Assembly: GCF_026914185.1 (NCBI RefSeq)
Contig: NC_070563.1
Coordinates: 992,001-1,056,000 of the forward strand
Length of the DNA: 64,000 nucleotides
DNA from: Puccinia triticina
Taxonomy: Eukaryota; Basidiomycota; Pucciniomycetes; Pucciniales; Pucciniaceae
Reading direction: 5' to 3'
The translations under genes and the position numbers were made by a program. Of the stretch, positions 44,390 to 54,679 are shown piece by piece. Under the pieces are notes generated by a model that ran no database searches, had not been told where the DNA came from, and worked only from the letters and a program-made list of their open reading frames with translations. Every line of letters begins with the position of its first letter. Position 1 is the stretch's first letter.

Positions 44390-44853
44390 TACCGGCAAGC
44401 TGGTCTATAAATACCCATGCAATGGCATCATTATTTCCTCAGGCGACTCTTGTGCTGTACTTCCAGCTTGAGGTTTGTCTCACCCTTGTCCGCTGTTGCA
44501 TTTGCGCAGTCCGGCGAGGGATATTTGTTGACCCCCCTGTGCTTTAGGGCTGGGGGTCTTCTTCCCAACGCTTTTTAACCCTGCTAGACAGGGATGGGTG
44601 TTGGGCCACGGTGTGTCAGCTTTCTGCGCTGGGTGGCTGGGTGCGGAACCTTTTTTTTGTCATTTTTGTTGTATGGCCTGCTTTTATTTTGTGTATTTCT
44701 GGGATTGTAGGTTGAATTTGGCCCTCTGATTGCTTTTTTTGTAAAAGGGGGAACCTTTGATTTTTTTTTTTTTTTGTGATTTGTTCAATTGCAGGGGGAA
44801 CCCTTGAATTTTTTTTTCTACAAACCTGAAGCTTTAATATACTTGGATGTAAA
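44390..44853 (+). repeat. LTR-like repeat with TATA box (plus copy)
   Basis: GGTCTATAAATACCC (about 44401-44415) is the TATA box. It is followed by tttgtctcacccttgtccgc, gggctgggggtcttc, aaccctgctagacagggatg, gggccacggtgtgtcagct, and the end aacccttgaatttttttttc plus ctttaatatacttggat. All landmarks are in the order found, inverted, at 32697-33131. Sequence upstream of the TATA box (from about 44160) may be U3. No target duplication was established. Confidence 0.6.
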
Positions 44854-44899
44854 AATGACTGATTTGATTTGGTGACCAAATGAAGCTTTTACTGTGGTT

Positions 44900-46480
44900 A
44901 AAAACTAAGATAGGGGGACATCAAAAGACAGAGAGATGATAGAAGGGTTATCATGTTGCAGGAAGGTAAAGAAATTGAAGAGAAATTTCAAGAAAAAAAA
45001 AAGATCAATATATGCCTTCCCAAATTCATCCATGTTTGTAGTGTCATCCTCCGGAGTCAAGCCAACCAAGCTGGTGTTGAACATGGGCAGGCCAAAGAGG
45101 GCCAGCCAATGGCACTCAACGGTGATGGAGAGCAGGGCAAGGAAGTAGTTGTCCTGTTGCAAGCAATGGGTTTCAGAGGATGAAGGGCTACTGGACATGA
45201 GGGTGTCAAAGAGCAGCCAGGAGATTGCGGAGAGCTGGAAACAGTCAGAGGCTCAATGGATCAAGCTGGGCACACAGGCAGCAAAGATGGAGGAGATCCA
45301 TTGGAGGACAATGGATGAGCTCTGCCGGTTGTACTCAACCACCGCCTCTTCCTCCATCCCTCCTCCTTGTTGTTGTTGTCCAAGGAGGACTCAAGCCTTG
45401 CATCCGCGTCGCCACCAGGCCCATGCCAACACCAAAGAGTTGCGCTGGTAGAGCCAGCTCTAGATTGCCCAGCCGGCCAGTTGGTCAACAGTCAGTTCAA
45501 TCAGCCCAACCATCTCGCGGTCCAAGAACATCTCAAGGAACATCCAGCCAGGTAGTGCTTCCCCAGATTGAACTTGTGCTAGTAGTTGTCTTAGATCTTG
45601 GACCAGTTGCGGGTGGGCAGGATGAGCAGCGCCTTGGCCTGGATGGCTGGGCAGGAGTAGGTCCGTTGCAGGCCGTGCAACACCTGGATGATTTTCTGCG
45701 GATGGCTCAGGCCAGGCCGCTTTGGGTGGGGCTTCTGGTTGAGTGGGAAAGCGCGCAATATGATGGGAAGGGCGTGTTGGGCCAGCGCATATCTGGGGGA
45801 ATGTGTAGTCAGCTTCTTTCTTGTTTCTCTGGAGGAGCTCAAGCGGGGTGGAGTACCTTCTGTAGAGCAGGGGGAGCGTGTTTTACCATTCATCCATCAC
45901 ACTCATCTTCCAGTCCACATTGGTGAGCAGACTAGGCGGCTGCTTGCTGTCCACCAGACTGCCTGAGTCAAGTTTGATGGCGCACTCAACAAATTGGCTG
46001 ATGATGTGTGCGCAGATCTTGGAGAGCTTGTCAAGCTGCTGGTCTGGCTGGGGGTGGGTCAGTCGTGGAGATGGCTTGGAAGGAGAGGGGAGAGCTGCTT
46101 AACTGTTGGTGGTTGCATCAAGGATGTTTTTATATGCAAGGATGAGTTTGTCAATCTTGACCTGTGTTTCCAGTTCTGTGACCTGGAGGTGTTCCTGTGG
46201 GCGTGCTGCAGTGGTTGTGGGTTGGTTGTTGAAGATGAGTGAGATGACAGGGTCGGTGGGAGTAATTGTGTGGTTTGATCTCCTGTATTTCTTCTGTGGT
46301 CTGCTGCTGCTGGCTGAGTATTCCTGGTTTTCTTTGCGGGCTTGTCTGTTGGCCTTTGGTTCGGAGTAGAATCTGGTGGAGGTGGTTGTGGTTGTTCTTG
46401 GTGCTGGTGCAGGTGGTGGTTGGTGACTTTTCAGCTGGCTCTTGAGTGCGCCAAGGGATACCTTGAGTGGTCTCAGCATC
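44900..46480 (-). pseudogene. Unrecognised multi-block coding remnant, minus strand
   Basis: Several minus-strand blocks have protein-like composition without repeats. The first is MLRPLKVSLGALKSQLKSHQ at 46479, a basic, Ser/Thr/Gln-rich N-terminus that could be a mitochondrial presequence. Another is KLDSGSLVDSKQPPSLLTNV near 45930. LLQRNKKEADYTFPQICAG lies near 45810, and ITVECHWLALFGLPMFNTS near 45080. They are separated by stops and frame changes that could be introns or decay. I could not connect them or name a family. Confidence 0.3.
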
Positions 46481-47071
46481 CCGTGGATCCTTGACAGCGG
46501 GAGCAGTACTCTTCTTCATCCTCAGCCTGTCAGTTTCAGTGGGCCTCCATGAGCCCAACACAGGCAGCTTTATATTGTGGCCACAAGATAAAACAAGGAA
46601 CACAAAAAACCCTGTATATGAAGCAAGGAGGAAAGAAAGAAGGTGCTAGGCCCAACTCCGGACCTATGCACCATACATGTCCAACCTACACAGCAGGTCA
46701 AATTCAGCATCAAGTTGGCATCCCTCAGGGCGTCCCCGCGGCCCAGGGGGAGAGAAATAAAGAAAAAAGTGATGGAATATAAGAGGAAAGACAAGCCAAA
46801 ACAAGAAAAGAGAAACCAAAGCGGGTGATGTCAAGACTGTCCTGCTTGAACAGCAAGGCTTGGTTTGAGCGGCGCCAGGATTTCTTGATGTTCTCCAACA
46901 TGCAAAACAATTGCCAAATCCGTGATACTTATACATTGACAAGGAATCTGGATGGAAGATTAGGGATAGATTAAAGTGAATGGCTTGATTAAAAAGGAGA
47001 GGGACTAAAGAAGAGCAAAAAAGAAAATGGAGATAAAAAGGAAAAACTAACAGGCACAAGAAAATGATGAA

Positions 47072-47225
47072 GCACACTCTGTAATAGGATTTTACCATAT
47101 CAGACTCTGCAATAGGAGTGTGCCAAAGCACACTCTGCAATAGGAGTGTGCCAAGCACACTCCGTGACAGGAGTGTGCCAAAGAACTCTCTGTGATAGGA
47201 GTGTGCCAAAGCACACTCCGTAATT
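47072..47225. repeat. 28-bp hairpin repeats (GCACACTC...GAGTGTGC)
   Basis: About five units of agcacactctgcaatagg + agtgtgccaa. In each, GCACACTC pairs with GAGTGTGC across an 8-nt loop. A second short array of the same unit lies at 47673-47731, so the two arrays bracket 47226-47672. Confidence 0.75.
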
Positions 47226-47650
47226 CAAGGAGCCCCTCCCTGGCTGCTGCCAATTCAGCCTTCTCCTTGTTGTCCAGTTTTACCGGTTGAGGAGGTTTGC
47301 CCCTCCATGGCTGCTTCCAATTCAGCCTTCTCCTTGTTGTCCAGTTTTACCAGTTGAGGAGGTTTGCCACTCCAAGTCAGGGTCAAAGCGGGCTCAGATT
47401 GGAGAGTCTTGGCCACAATGTCTTCAAAGGCAAATCAAGCAATGTTGAATTGTGTCAGATATTGATCCCAGAAATTTGTTGTCTCCTTGATGTGATCCGG
47501 GTTGGTGTTGACCTGGTGAAACTTGGCCCCACGCAAGAGCCACCAAACAAAGCTGTCTATAGCATACCATGGAGTATCTTCCCCACGTCTCTGGGTACAA
47601 AGGCCACCAGGATAGAGCTGCCTTGCCTGTTTGTGAGCCAGATTGTTAAA
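47226..47650 (-). pseudogene. Decayed coding segment with a 67-bp tandem duplication
   Basis: Minus-strand reading gives FHQVNTNPDHIKETTNFWDQ, then, after a stop, EDIVAKTLQSEPALTLTWSG and KPPQLVKLDNKEKAELEAAM. The KLDNKEKAEL segment is duplicated (67-bp direct repeat at about 47235 and 47302), once in each of two frames. No family was recognised. Confidence 0.35.
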
Positions 47651-47672
47651 GAACTAGATGTTCTTTTGAAAA

Positions 47673-47731
47673 TCACACTCCTTGATAGGAGTATGCCAAA
47701 GCACACTCCATAATAGGAGTGTGCAAAGGGC
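47673..47731. repeat. Second array of the GCACACTC hairpin repeat
   Basis: About two units (cacactccttgataggagt; gcacactccataataggagtgtgc), abutting the start of the hAT coding region. Confidence 0.7.
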
Positions 47732-48723
47732 CACTACTGCTGATATCAACCTCACTGAAGAAGGTGCAGCTTCCAAAAAGAAGAAACAAAAGACCACAAG
47801 CAATGTATGGTCTCATTTCACTAAGGAAACTCACAGTCAGTCTCATCAGTACTTCCATTATTAAGGATATGGATTCAGACATTTCAGCTTGATCATGAAT
47901 CCTCAATGATTCTAACATTCTGCTAATATTTTTTCAGGTGACAAAGTCAAGGCAGTGTGCAAGGCCTGCAAAGGATGATTGGAAGGTAGAAGTCAAAATG
48001 GCACAAATCACCTGTGGCGCCACCTTGATTGATGCAGCTCTCATCTGACCAAGAGCAAGCAAGCACTACTCAAATTCGGTCAAGGATCAACATTGGCCTC
48101 AAATTGGGTTTTTTGTCAAGACACCTCCCGCAAATTATTGATCAAGATGATAATTGCGCACAAGCAACCTTTCAACCTAGTCAACCATCCAATGTTTTGA
48201 GCATTTTTTGCCTCTCTTCAGCCACGGTCCAAAATCTTCACTTGTGTTACTGTTAAGATGGATGTAATACAGATGTATAAATTCATGAAGGTCAATTTCA
48301 TGCTAGAGCTCAAAAAAGCTGATCATGTTGCTTTAACAACTGATCTTTGGACATCATCCAATTGGTCATTGTTCATGGTAGTCTCCTGTCACTTCATCTT
48401 GGACAACTGGACTCTGAACAAGCGCTTGATATTGTTTAAGGAAGTTACAGCTCACACTGGATTAGCAATTTCAGAACAGCTCTTATCAACCATTATTGAA
48501 TAGAAGCTCCTTGACAAGGTCAGCTTCATCACTGTTGACAATGCCGCCTCAAACAAAAGTGCAGTAGATCAACTCTTGTCAGTTCTTCAAGATCGCAGCT
48601 GTCGTCCCCAAGCCTTGGATGGAAAGTTTTTCCATGTCCAATGTTGTGCTCACGTGATCAATCTAGTTGTTAAAGACGGCCTCTAGAACGTTTCAAAGGC
48701 GATATCAAAGGTCCGGGAGACTG

Positions 48724-49863
48724 CACCAGGAAAAAAAAATAGTCACTTGATGACAAGTGACATCATGCCAGCTCCAGCGGGCTACCCACCATCTACCCAC
48801 CATCTAACCAGTTTAAGAATTTCCACAGGAGATCCTCAGTTTTTTCTGGGCACCACTGATCCCCATTTCTGGTCAGCTGATACTCAGCTTTAGCTCCCAG
48901 CTCATGCTCAGCTTTGGTGCCCAGCTCATGCTCAGCTTTGTTGCCCATATCAGAACCAGTCCTGGTCCAGCTTATTTTCAGCTTTATTCCAGTCATGGCT
49001 CAGCTTAGACTCAGATTAGGACTATCATTGGCCCAGCCAATGCTCAGCTTTGGACCAGTATTGGCTCAGCTGATTTTCAGCTTTGGATAAATCTTGGCCC
49101 AGCCAATGCTCAGATTCTGAGTCTGACCACTCCTGTAACAGCTTATGCTCATCTGTGGACCAGCCTTGGCTCAGCTGATGCTCAGCTGTGGACCAACCTT
49201 GGATAAGAAAATGCTCAGCTATGGACCAGCCTTGGCTCAGCTGTGGACCAGCCTTGGCTCAGCTGATGCTCAGCTGTGGAACAGCCTTGGCTCAGGTGAT
49301 ATTAATCTTTTGAATAGTCTCAAAAAATCTGATACTCAGCTTTTGAACAGCCTTGGCTCAGCCAATGCTCAGCTTTGTACCAGCATTGGCTCAGCCAATG
49401 CTCAGCTTTTGAAAATTTTTGGCCCAGCTGGTGTTAATCTTTGGAACAGTATTGTCCCAGCTGATTCTAAGCTCTGCACAAGCCTTTTCCAAGATGATGC
49501 TCAGCTTTGGACCATTGTTGGCTAAGCTGATGCTCAGATTTGGAATATTCTTGGTCCAGCTGAAACTTGGATTTGTTTCAGGCTTGGAATATCCAATGCT
49601 CAGCTGTGGCCCAGGCTCAGCCAATGCTTAGCTTTGGCCCAGGCTCAGTCAATGCCTACTGCTCAGCTTATGATGAGCATCAGCTGTTCCTGGGAAAAAA
49701 TTAGGATCAGCTGACTGTGCCACATTGAGTGCTCTGGTGCATTCCTGCAAGCTCTACAAGTGCTGGTGGAGCAGACTTGGAGCAGCGCTGGAGTAGCTCT
49801 GGAGCAGAAACCAAAGCTGCATCATGTCACTTGCCATCAAGTGACTATTTTTTTTTCCTGGTG
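48724..49863. mobile_element. CACC-ended fold-back element with CTG duplication, 1140 bp
   Basis: The TIR CACCAGGAAAAAAAAATAGT continues CACTTGATG(A/G)CAAGTGACAT at both ends, and itself contains the palindrome GTCACTTGATGACAAGTGAC. The 3-bp duplication is CTG (48721-48723 and 49864-49866). The interior consists of many diverged copies of ctgatgctcagctttggacc (about 25-30 bp period). No gene is visible. CAC ends, a 3-bp target and subterminal repeats suggest a non-autonomous CACTA/EnSpm-type element. A relative lies at 15330-16279. Confidence 0.8.
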
Positions 49864-50864
49864 CTGTTTGGTACACTAAGAGCTCTCCATTGCAGAAGCA
49901 ATCATTCCAAGAGTCAATTGACCTCGTCAATATGAAAAAGCAAGCACTCCCGTCTGTTGATGTTCTGACTTGCTGGAATTCCACCCACAACATGCTCAAA
50001 TCCGCGCTTCCGTATCAAAAAGCACTTGAGAACTTATCAATCACTGATGCCAACTTCATCTCTTGCCCTAGTACAAACGAGTGGGCAGAAATATCTGCAA
50101 TGTGTGAATTTCTTTTGTTGTTCAAGACAGGTATGGGGTATTTCTTCAAGACCAATTTCTACTGAAGTCTCAGATTTTCTGATTGTGTTTGTTTTTCTAT
50201 CATCAGCAACTTTGAAGCTTGGGATGACTCATCATCCAACTGCGCACAGTGTCTTCAAGATCATGAAAAAAATTGATTGAAATCTGAAGAAGGCTGCAAA
50301 GTTGGGACCTGCTCACATCGGCAAGGTTATTAGCCCCATGCAAGCAAAGTATGAGAAATACTGGTCAAAACTGAAGGATTTAGCGGCGGTCAGCCTTGTT
50401 TTTGACCCTCAGTGCAATTTGGATATCATTGAATTCCTTCTCTTGGACGAACTTGGATCAATCAAAGCTAAAGAAATTGTAAAAGAAATAAAATCTGAAG
50501 TATACACTATGAAAAAGACTCAAGAAAGTGCTGTAAGTTGACATGCAGAATACCTGAGTTCATTCCTAGTTGAGACCAGGCCCATACAAATGAATCCCAG
50601 GGCGGTACACCCTGGAAAGTTTGGAATTCCCTCAGCTTAAGTCCATAGTGAAAAATGAACTAGACTGAGGTACAGGAAGCTTGGTCTGAGGTGCACAGAC
50701 TCAGTCCTGAGGCAAATGCTCAGCTGCCCCTGACTCATCCAAATTCCCTTGCATTGGAGGTCACGGGTACATGCTTGACCTCCCCATCCCTCCGGGTCAA
50801 CAAGAGTAAGTGCCCTTGTTGAAAAAGAGGAATCCCACCTGGTCAAAAGCTATATACAACAACT

Positions 50865-52080
50865 TTGACCGGGAGGAATCCCTCCCGGTCAATAACATTA
50901 CCGGGAGGAGTCCCTCCCGGTCAACTGCCATACACAGCAGTCGACTGGGAGGAGTCCCTCCTGGTCGACTGCCATAGACTGAAGTCCACCGGGAGGAATT
51001 GTAAGCTCTCTGATTTGAGAGCTTCACTGATGAGCTTTGAGGGTCTCAGGGCAAAGGGGCACGGGCACAAGCGGCTTCTAGAAACTCTGTTTGTTTTGCA
51101 GACGGGGAGGAAAGCTAGCTCAGGGGAAGTCTCAGTACTTCCATTGAGTATATACAGAAGAGAGAAAAGTATAAGAGATAGAACAAGGGGGGGAAGGGAA
51201 ATGTGGGTGCTCACCTAGCTTGGGGGAAGTCACAGTACTTCCCTGCCGAGCTAGGAGGGGCGGAGCTCGAGTGGATATGGAGCCAGGGGAAATGGGTCCC
51301 GTGACAGTCCTGTGACTGTCTCTGTGAGTTCGCAAGATGCGCGGCTCACAGGAATCCCTCCCAGTTTATAACATTACCGGGAGGAGTCCCTCCCGGTTGG
51401 CTGCCATACACAGCAGTCAACTGGGAGGAGTCCCTCTTGGTTGACTGCCATACACAGCAGTCGACTGGGAGGAGTCCCTCCTGGTTGACTGCCATACGCA
51501 GCAGTCGACTGGGAGGAGTCCCTCCCGGTTGACTGCCATAGACTGAAGTCCACCGGGAGGAATCCCTCCCAGTCAATAACATTACCGGGAGGAGTCCCTC
51601 CTGGTTGGCTGCCATACACAGCAGTCGACTGGGAGGAGTCCCTCATGGTCAACTGCCATACACAGCAGTCAACTGGGAGGAGTCCCTCCTGGTTGACTGC
51701 CATACACAGCAGTTGACTGGGAGGAGTCCCTCCCGGTCAACTGCCATATCAAGCAGTTGACTGGGAGGAGTCCCTCCTGACCGGGAGGGATTCCTCTTGG
51801 TGGACTGCAGTCTATGGCAGTCGACCAGGAGGGACTCCTCCCAGTCGACTGCTGTGTATTGCAGTCTACCAGGAGGGGCTCCTCCCGGTAATGTTATCAA
51901 CCAGGAGGGATTCCTCCCAGTGGACTGCTGTTTATGGCAGTTGACCGGGAGGGACTCCTCCCGGTAATGTTATTGAACAGGAGGGATTCCTCCTGGTCAA
52001 AGCCATTGTATAGCAGTTGACTGCAAGGGATTACTCCCAGTTGACTGTTGTATCATGTTGTGGACTGGTCTCCCTCCCAG
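50865..52080. repeat. 44-bp tandem arrays in inverted orientation
   Basis: From 50865 to about 51780 (with a unique stretch at 51010-51350) the unit is cagcagtcgactgggagg + agtccctcc + ggttgactgccatac, period 44 (for example 51421 and 51465). From about 51780 to 52080 the same units run inverted (ggcagtcgaccaggaggg). Each unit contains the palindrome gggaggagtccctccc, so the array can form both unit-level and array-level hairpins. Confidence 0.85.
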
Positions 52081-52384
52081 TCAACATGGGCCCCAAGTAT
52101 GCCCTTGTTGACCACAAGGCATTCCTCCTAGTTGAAATGGGCACTTATTCTTGTTGATGGGGAGGAATCCTTCCCAAGGCTGGTCAACAAGGAGTAAACA
52201 CCCTTGTTGATGATCAATGAGCACGGTGTTGAGACAGATGACTCAGGGACCCTAGGCAGATGCAAAGACTGTGCCAAGTCCAACACTGAGCTACAGTCTT
52301 AAACCATACTCACTATTTTCTTTTGATGCTGAGCTACTCCATGATATATCATGGAATGAACATGGATGAACTTAAAGTCTCACC

Positions 52385-52650
52385 AGGACCCTGGCAAGCG
52401 GGGCCAGAGGGTACGCATGAAAATCAATACAAAAATTGTGGGATTCATACATTTTTGAAAGATATTTTTGGCTTTTCTTGCCAACATTTACCACATTTTG
52501 AGGAGAAATTAGCAGCACATTATTCTCCCTTTAAGTGTACATGTGCCCATCTTTTCAGAATACATTTATCGTGTTTGGTTGTGAGCCAAAGTGGCTTGAA
52601 ACATTCATACATTTTCATGCGTACCCTCTGGCCGCACTTGCCAGGGTCCT
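52385..52650. mobile_element. hAT-type MITE, 266 bp
   Basis: TIRs AGGACCCTGGCAAG(C/T)G + GGCCAGAGGGTACGCATGAA are present at both ends. The perfect 8-bp duplication GTCTCACC lies at 52377-52384 and 52651-52658. The 8-bp target and short TIR fit hAT. It has no coding sequence. It lies within the large fold-back block. Confidence 0.85.
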
Positions 52651-53244
52651 GTCTCACCCTGGATTGCGCATGTCAACTGACAGCAATTGCATGATTTTTT
52701 TTCATAGTGATATGCTTGGTTCAACAAGGTGTTTGAAGCCAAGAGATCTCACCAACAGTCTGATCCTTCTTGCAAACCCAATCTACAAATATCAAACACA
52801 CAAACCACTGCGGAAGACAAGGAAAGGGAGTGTTACAAGAAATATCTTGCAGGAAAGAAGACAATCAATACTTCTTCCTCAGCGGCCAAGCTTGACCTCT
52901 ACCTTCAGGAACCACCAGTAGGCATTGATTCTCCAAGATTTGAAATCCTCACATGGTGGAGCAACAACGCGGCTTGATTTCTGCTTCTTTCAACCCTTGC
53001 AAACAGAGTACTGATGACTCCAATGACCTCAATTTCATCTGAGTCGGGGTTCTCAACCGGTGGCCAAATATTAAACAACTATTGAACCAAAATGAAACCA
53101 GACACCCTCAAAGCCCTTGTTTGCGGAAAAGACTGGATAAAAAGCAAGGAGGGACTCTACGCCTTTGACAACATTGAGGAAAATGAGCCTTTGACAAGAT
53201 TGAGGAAAATGATGAGGAAGAGGTACATGTGATTGAATAATTTA

Positions 53245-53607
53245 GGCCCCGTTTGGAGCCAATATAAATATAGGTGACATAATCATTTGTAAATTCAATA
53301 AAAAATACAAAACTCAACATAAAGAATCCAATTTTTTTTGTAGGAAACCTACAGTACTGGTCTCATCAACTATGAAGTCAGATTTAACTGATTCAGCCAT
53401 CTTCAGCACCATAATACCATTATATTGCTTTGTTTTGGTCAAAAGCGATATAATGGTATTATGGTGCTGAAGATGGCTGAATCAGTTAAATCTGACTTCA
53501 TGGTTGATGAGACCAGTACTGTAGGTTTCCTACAAAAAAAAAATGGAGGCTTTATGTTGAGTTTTGTATTTTTTATTGAATTTACAAATGATTATGTCAA
53601 CGGGGCC
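53245..53607. mobile_element. Near-perfect palindromic MITE, TTA duplication (PIF/Harbinger-type)
   Basis: The 363-bp element starts GGCCCCGTT and ends AACGGGGCC, flanked by TTA (53242-53244 and 53608-53610). The arms pair almost to the centre (about 53430-53450), for example gttaaatctgacttcat against atgaagtcagatttaac. The left arm has an extra stretch of about 20 bp after GGCCCCGTTTGG. GGCCCCGTTTGG-like ends with a TWA target are typical of Harbinger/Tourist MITEs. It inserted 2 bp after the hAT stop codon. Confidence 0.8.
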
Positions 53608-53660
53608 TTATTTTATTTCCCATTTTCTACATAGTATCATACTTTGTTATGATAGAATTG

Positions 53661-53821
53661 TGGTGTTGAAAGTTGGTTTGCATAAATCATAAAATCATAA
53701 AAATGTTTTGGTGAAGAAATTTTGTATTACATAATCAGGCAGTTATATCCCCTGCAAAAAAAATTCTATGATTTTATGATTTATGCATGCATAAAACTAT
53801 GCAAACCAACTTTGAACACCA
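53661..53821. mobile_element. Fold-back MITE, GGTGTTCAAAGTTG family
   Basis: TGGTGTTGAAAGTTGGTTTG (53661) pairs with CAAACCAACTTTGAACACCA (ending 53821). Inner arms contain ataaatcataaaatcataa and its complement. Length 161 bp. Confidence 0.7.
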
Positions 53822-54110
53822 TAAATACAAGCTTAAATACCTAGTAAAAACACATGAGCCATCAAATTTCCTATAATTGGCTCAAGAAGCTTGGGTCAAC
53901 CCGGACTCAAGGCAACCCAACCTGGACCCAAGAACCCTCAAGTTGAGTTTGGGTTTGGGCAGCATATTTCCAAATCCGCCCCGACCCAACTAAAAAGTCC
54001 GGTCGGGTTTGGGCACTGTTTTTGGGCCCAAACCCAACCCGTTTACACCCTGAACTCACACACAAGCAACAAAACAAAATGGGCCAACCACCCAATTGCT
54101 CATGCAATTG

Positions 54111-54679
54111 TGGTGTTCAAAATTGATTTTCAAACCACTTTCTACATGAAATCATAAGATCTACATGTCCAAACTTTTGATGGGGTGAAAGTTGAGGGTT
54201 CTCTTCATTTATGGTTTTCAAAGTTGGAATTCATGCATGCATAAATGCATAAATCATAAATTCATAAAAATTCTTTGGCTGGGAAAGCCAAAGATTACTT
54301 AAGCAGATTGGTGAGATCCCCTGCAAACAAAGTTTTATGAATCTATGATTTATGCATTAAGGGTGTTCAAAGTTGAAATCATAAAATTTTCAATGCATAA
54401 AATCATAAAATCATAAAACTTTGATCAAGTGATGATTTCATATGTACCATTCTAGAAATGTTGCTCTAATTTGAGTGCTTGGGTGCAACATATTTTTTTC
54501 AGCTTAGAATTTTATGATTTTATGGTGTCATGATTTTATGCAAGTCAACTTTGAACACCCTAATTTATACATGCATGAACTTCAACTTTGAAGACCATAA
54601 TTTCAAGCGCCTCTCAAAACTTTGATAAATCTCATGATTTTATGTAAAATGACATTCAAAAATCAATTTTGAACACCCT
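54111..54679. mobile_element. Three concentric fold-back MITEs of one family
   Basis: The outer pair is GGTGTTCAAAATTGATTTT (54112) with AAAATCAATTTTGAACACC (ending about 54677). The middle pair is ATGGTTTTCAAAGTTGGAAT (54211) with ACTTCAACTTTGAAGACCAT (ending about 54598). The inner pair is GGGTGTTCAAAGTTG (54361) with CAACTTTGAACACCC (ending 54560). Left arms occur in order outer-middle-inner and right arms in the reverse order, so the copies are nested one inside another. Flanking TA next to CACCC ends suggests a TA target. Confidence 0.7.

Larger units (their letters stand above)
50529..52685. mobile_element. Large fold-back insertion in the hAT gene, boundaries provisional
   Basis: TGCTGTAAGTTGACATGC (50529-50546) and GCATGTCAACTGACAGCA (52668-52685) form an 18-bp inverted repeat with one mismatch. 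Coding sequence of the hAT transposase stops before and resumes after it. The interior holds oppositely oriented arrays of a 44-bp unit and a separate hAT-type MITE. No target duplication was found. Alternatively the outer segment contains a real hAT intron (GTAAGT at 50533, TTTCATAG at about 52706) into which the arrays were inserted. Confidence 0.5.
47700..53240 (+). pseudogene. hAT transposase with BED zinc finger, split by two insertions
   Basis: The N-terminal BED finger is split by an intron (47836-47937, GTCAGT...TTTCAG): NVWSHFTKETH before it and DKVKAVCKACKG...HLWRHL after it. The RNase H-like core has HVALTTDLWTSSNWSLFMVV, FITVDNAASNKSAV and HVQCCAHVINLVVKDGL. After the 48724-49863 insertion it continues with ALPSVDVLTCWNSTHNMLKS and VSLVFDPQCNLDI. 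After a second inserted block (50529-52685) the C-terminal dimerisation region reads AKLDLYLQEPPVGIDSPRFE, ILTWWSNNA, ISSESGFSTGGQILN, and ends TAA at 53240. Several stops and shifts are present. Deleting the first insertion with one CTG restores the frame. hAT transposases act by cut-and-paste with 8-bp target duplications. Confidence 0.85.

Noticed and set aside
45591..45893. LLILPTRN segment suggesting a DEAD-box helicase motif
   Set aside because: Only a short chance resemblance; no Walker A, DEAD or SAT motif in any neighbouring frame.
50529..52685. A simple target duplication for the large fold-back insertion
   Set aside because: Flanks of the 18-bp inverted repeat (caagaaag and attgcatg) do not match, so the boundaries are given as provisional only.
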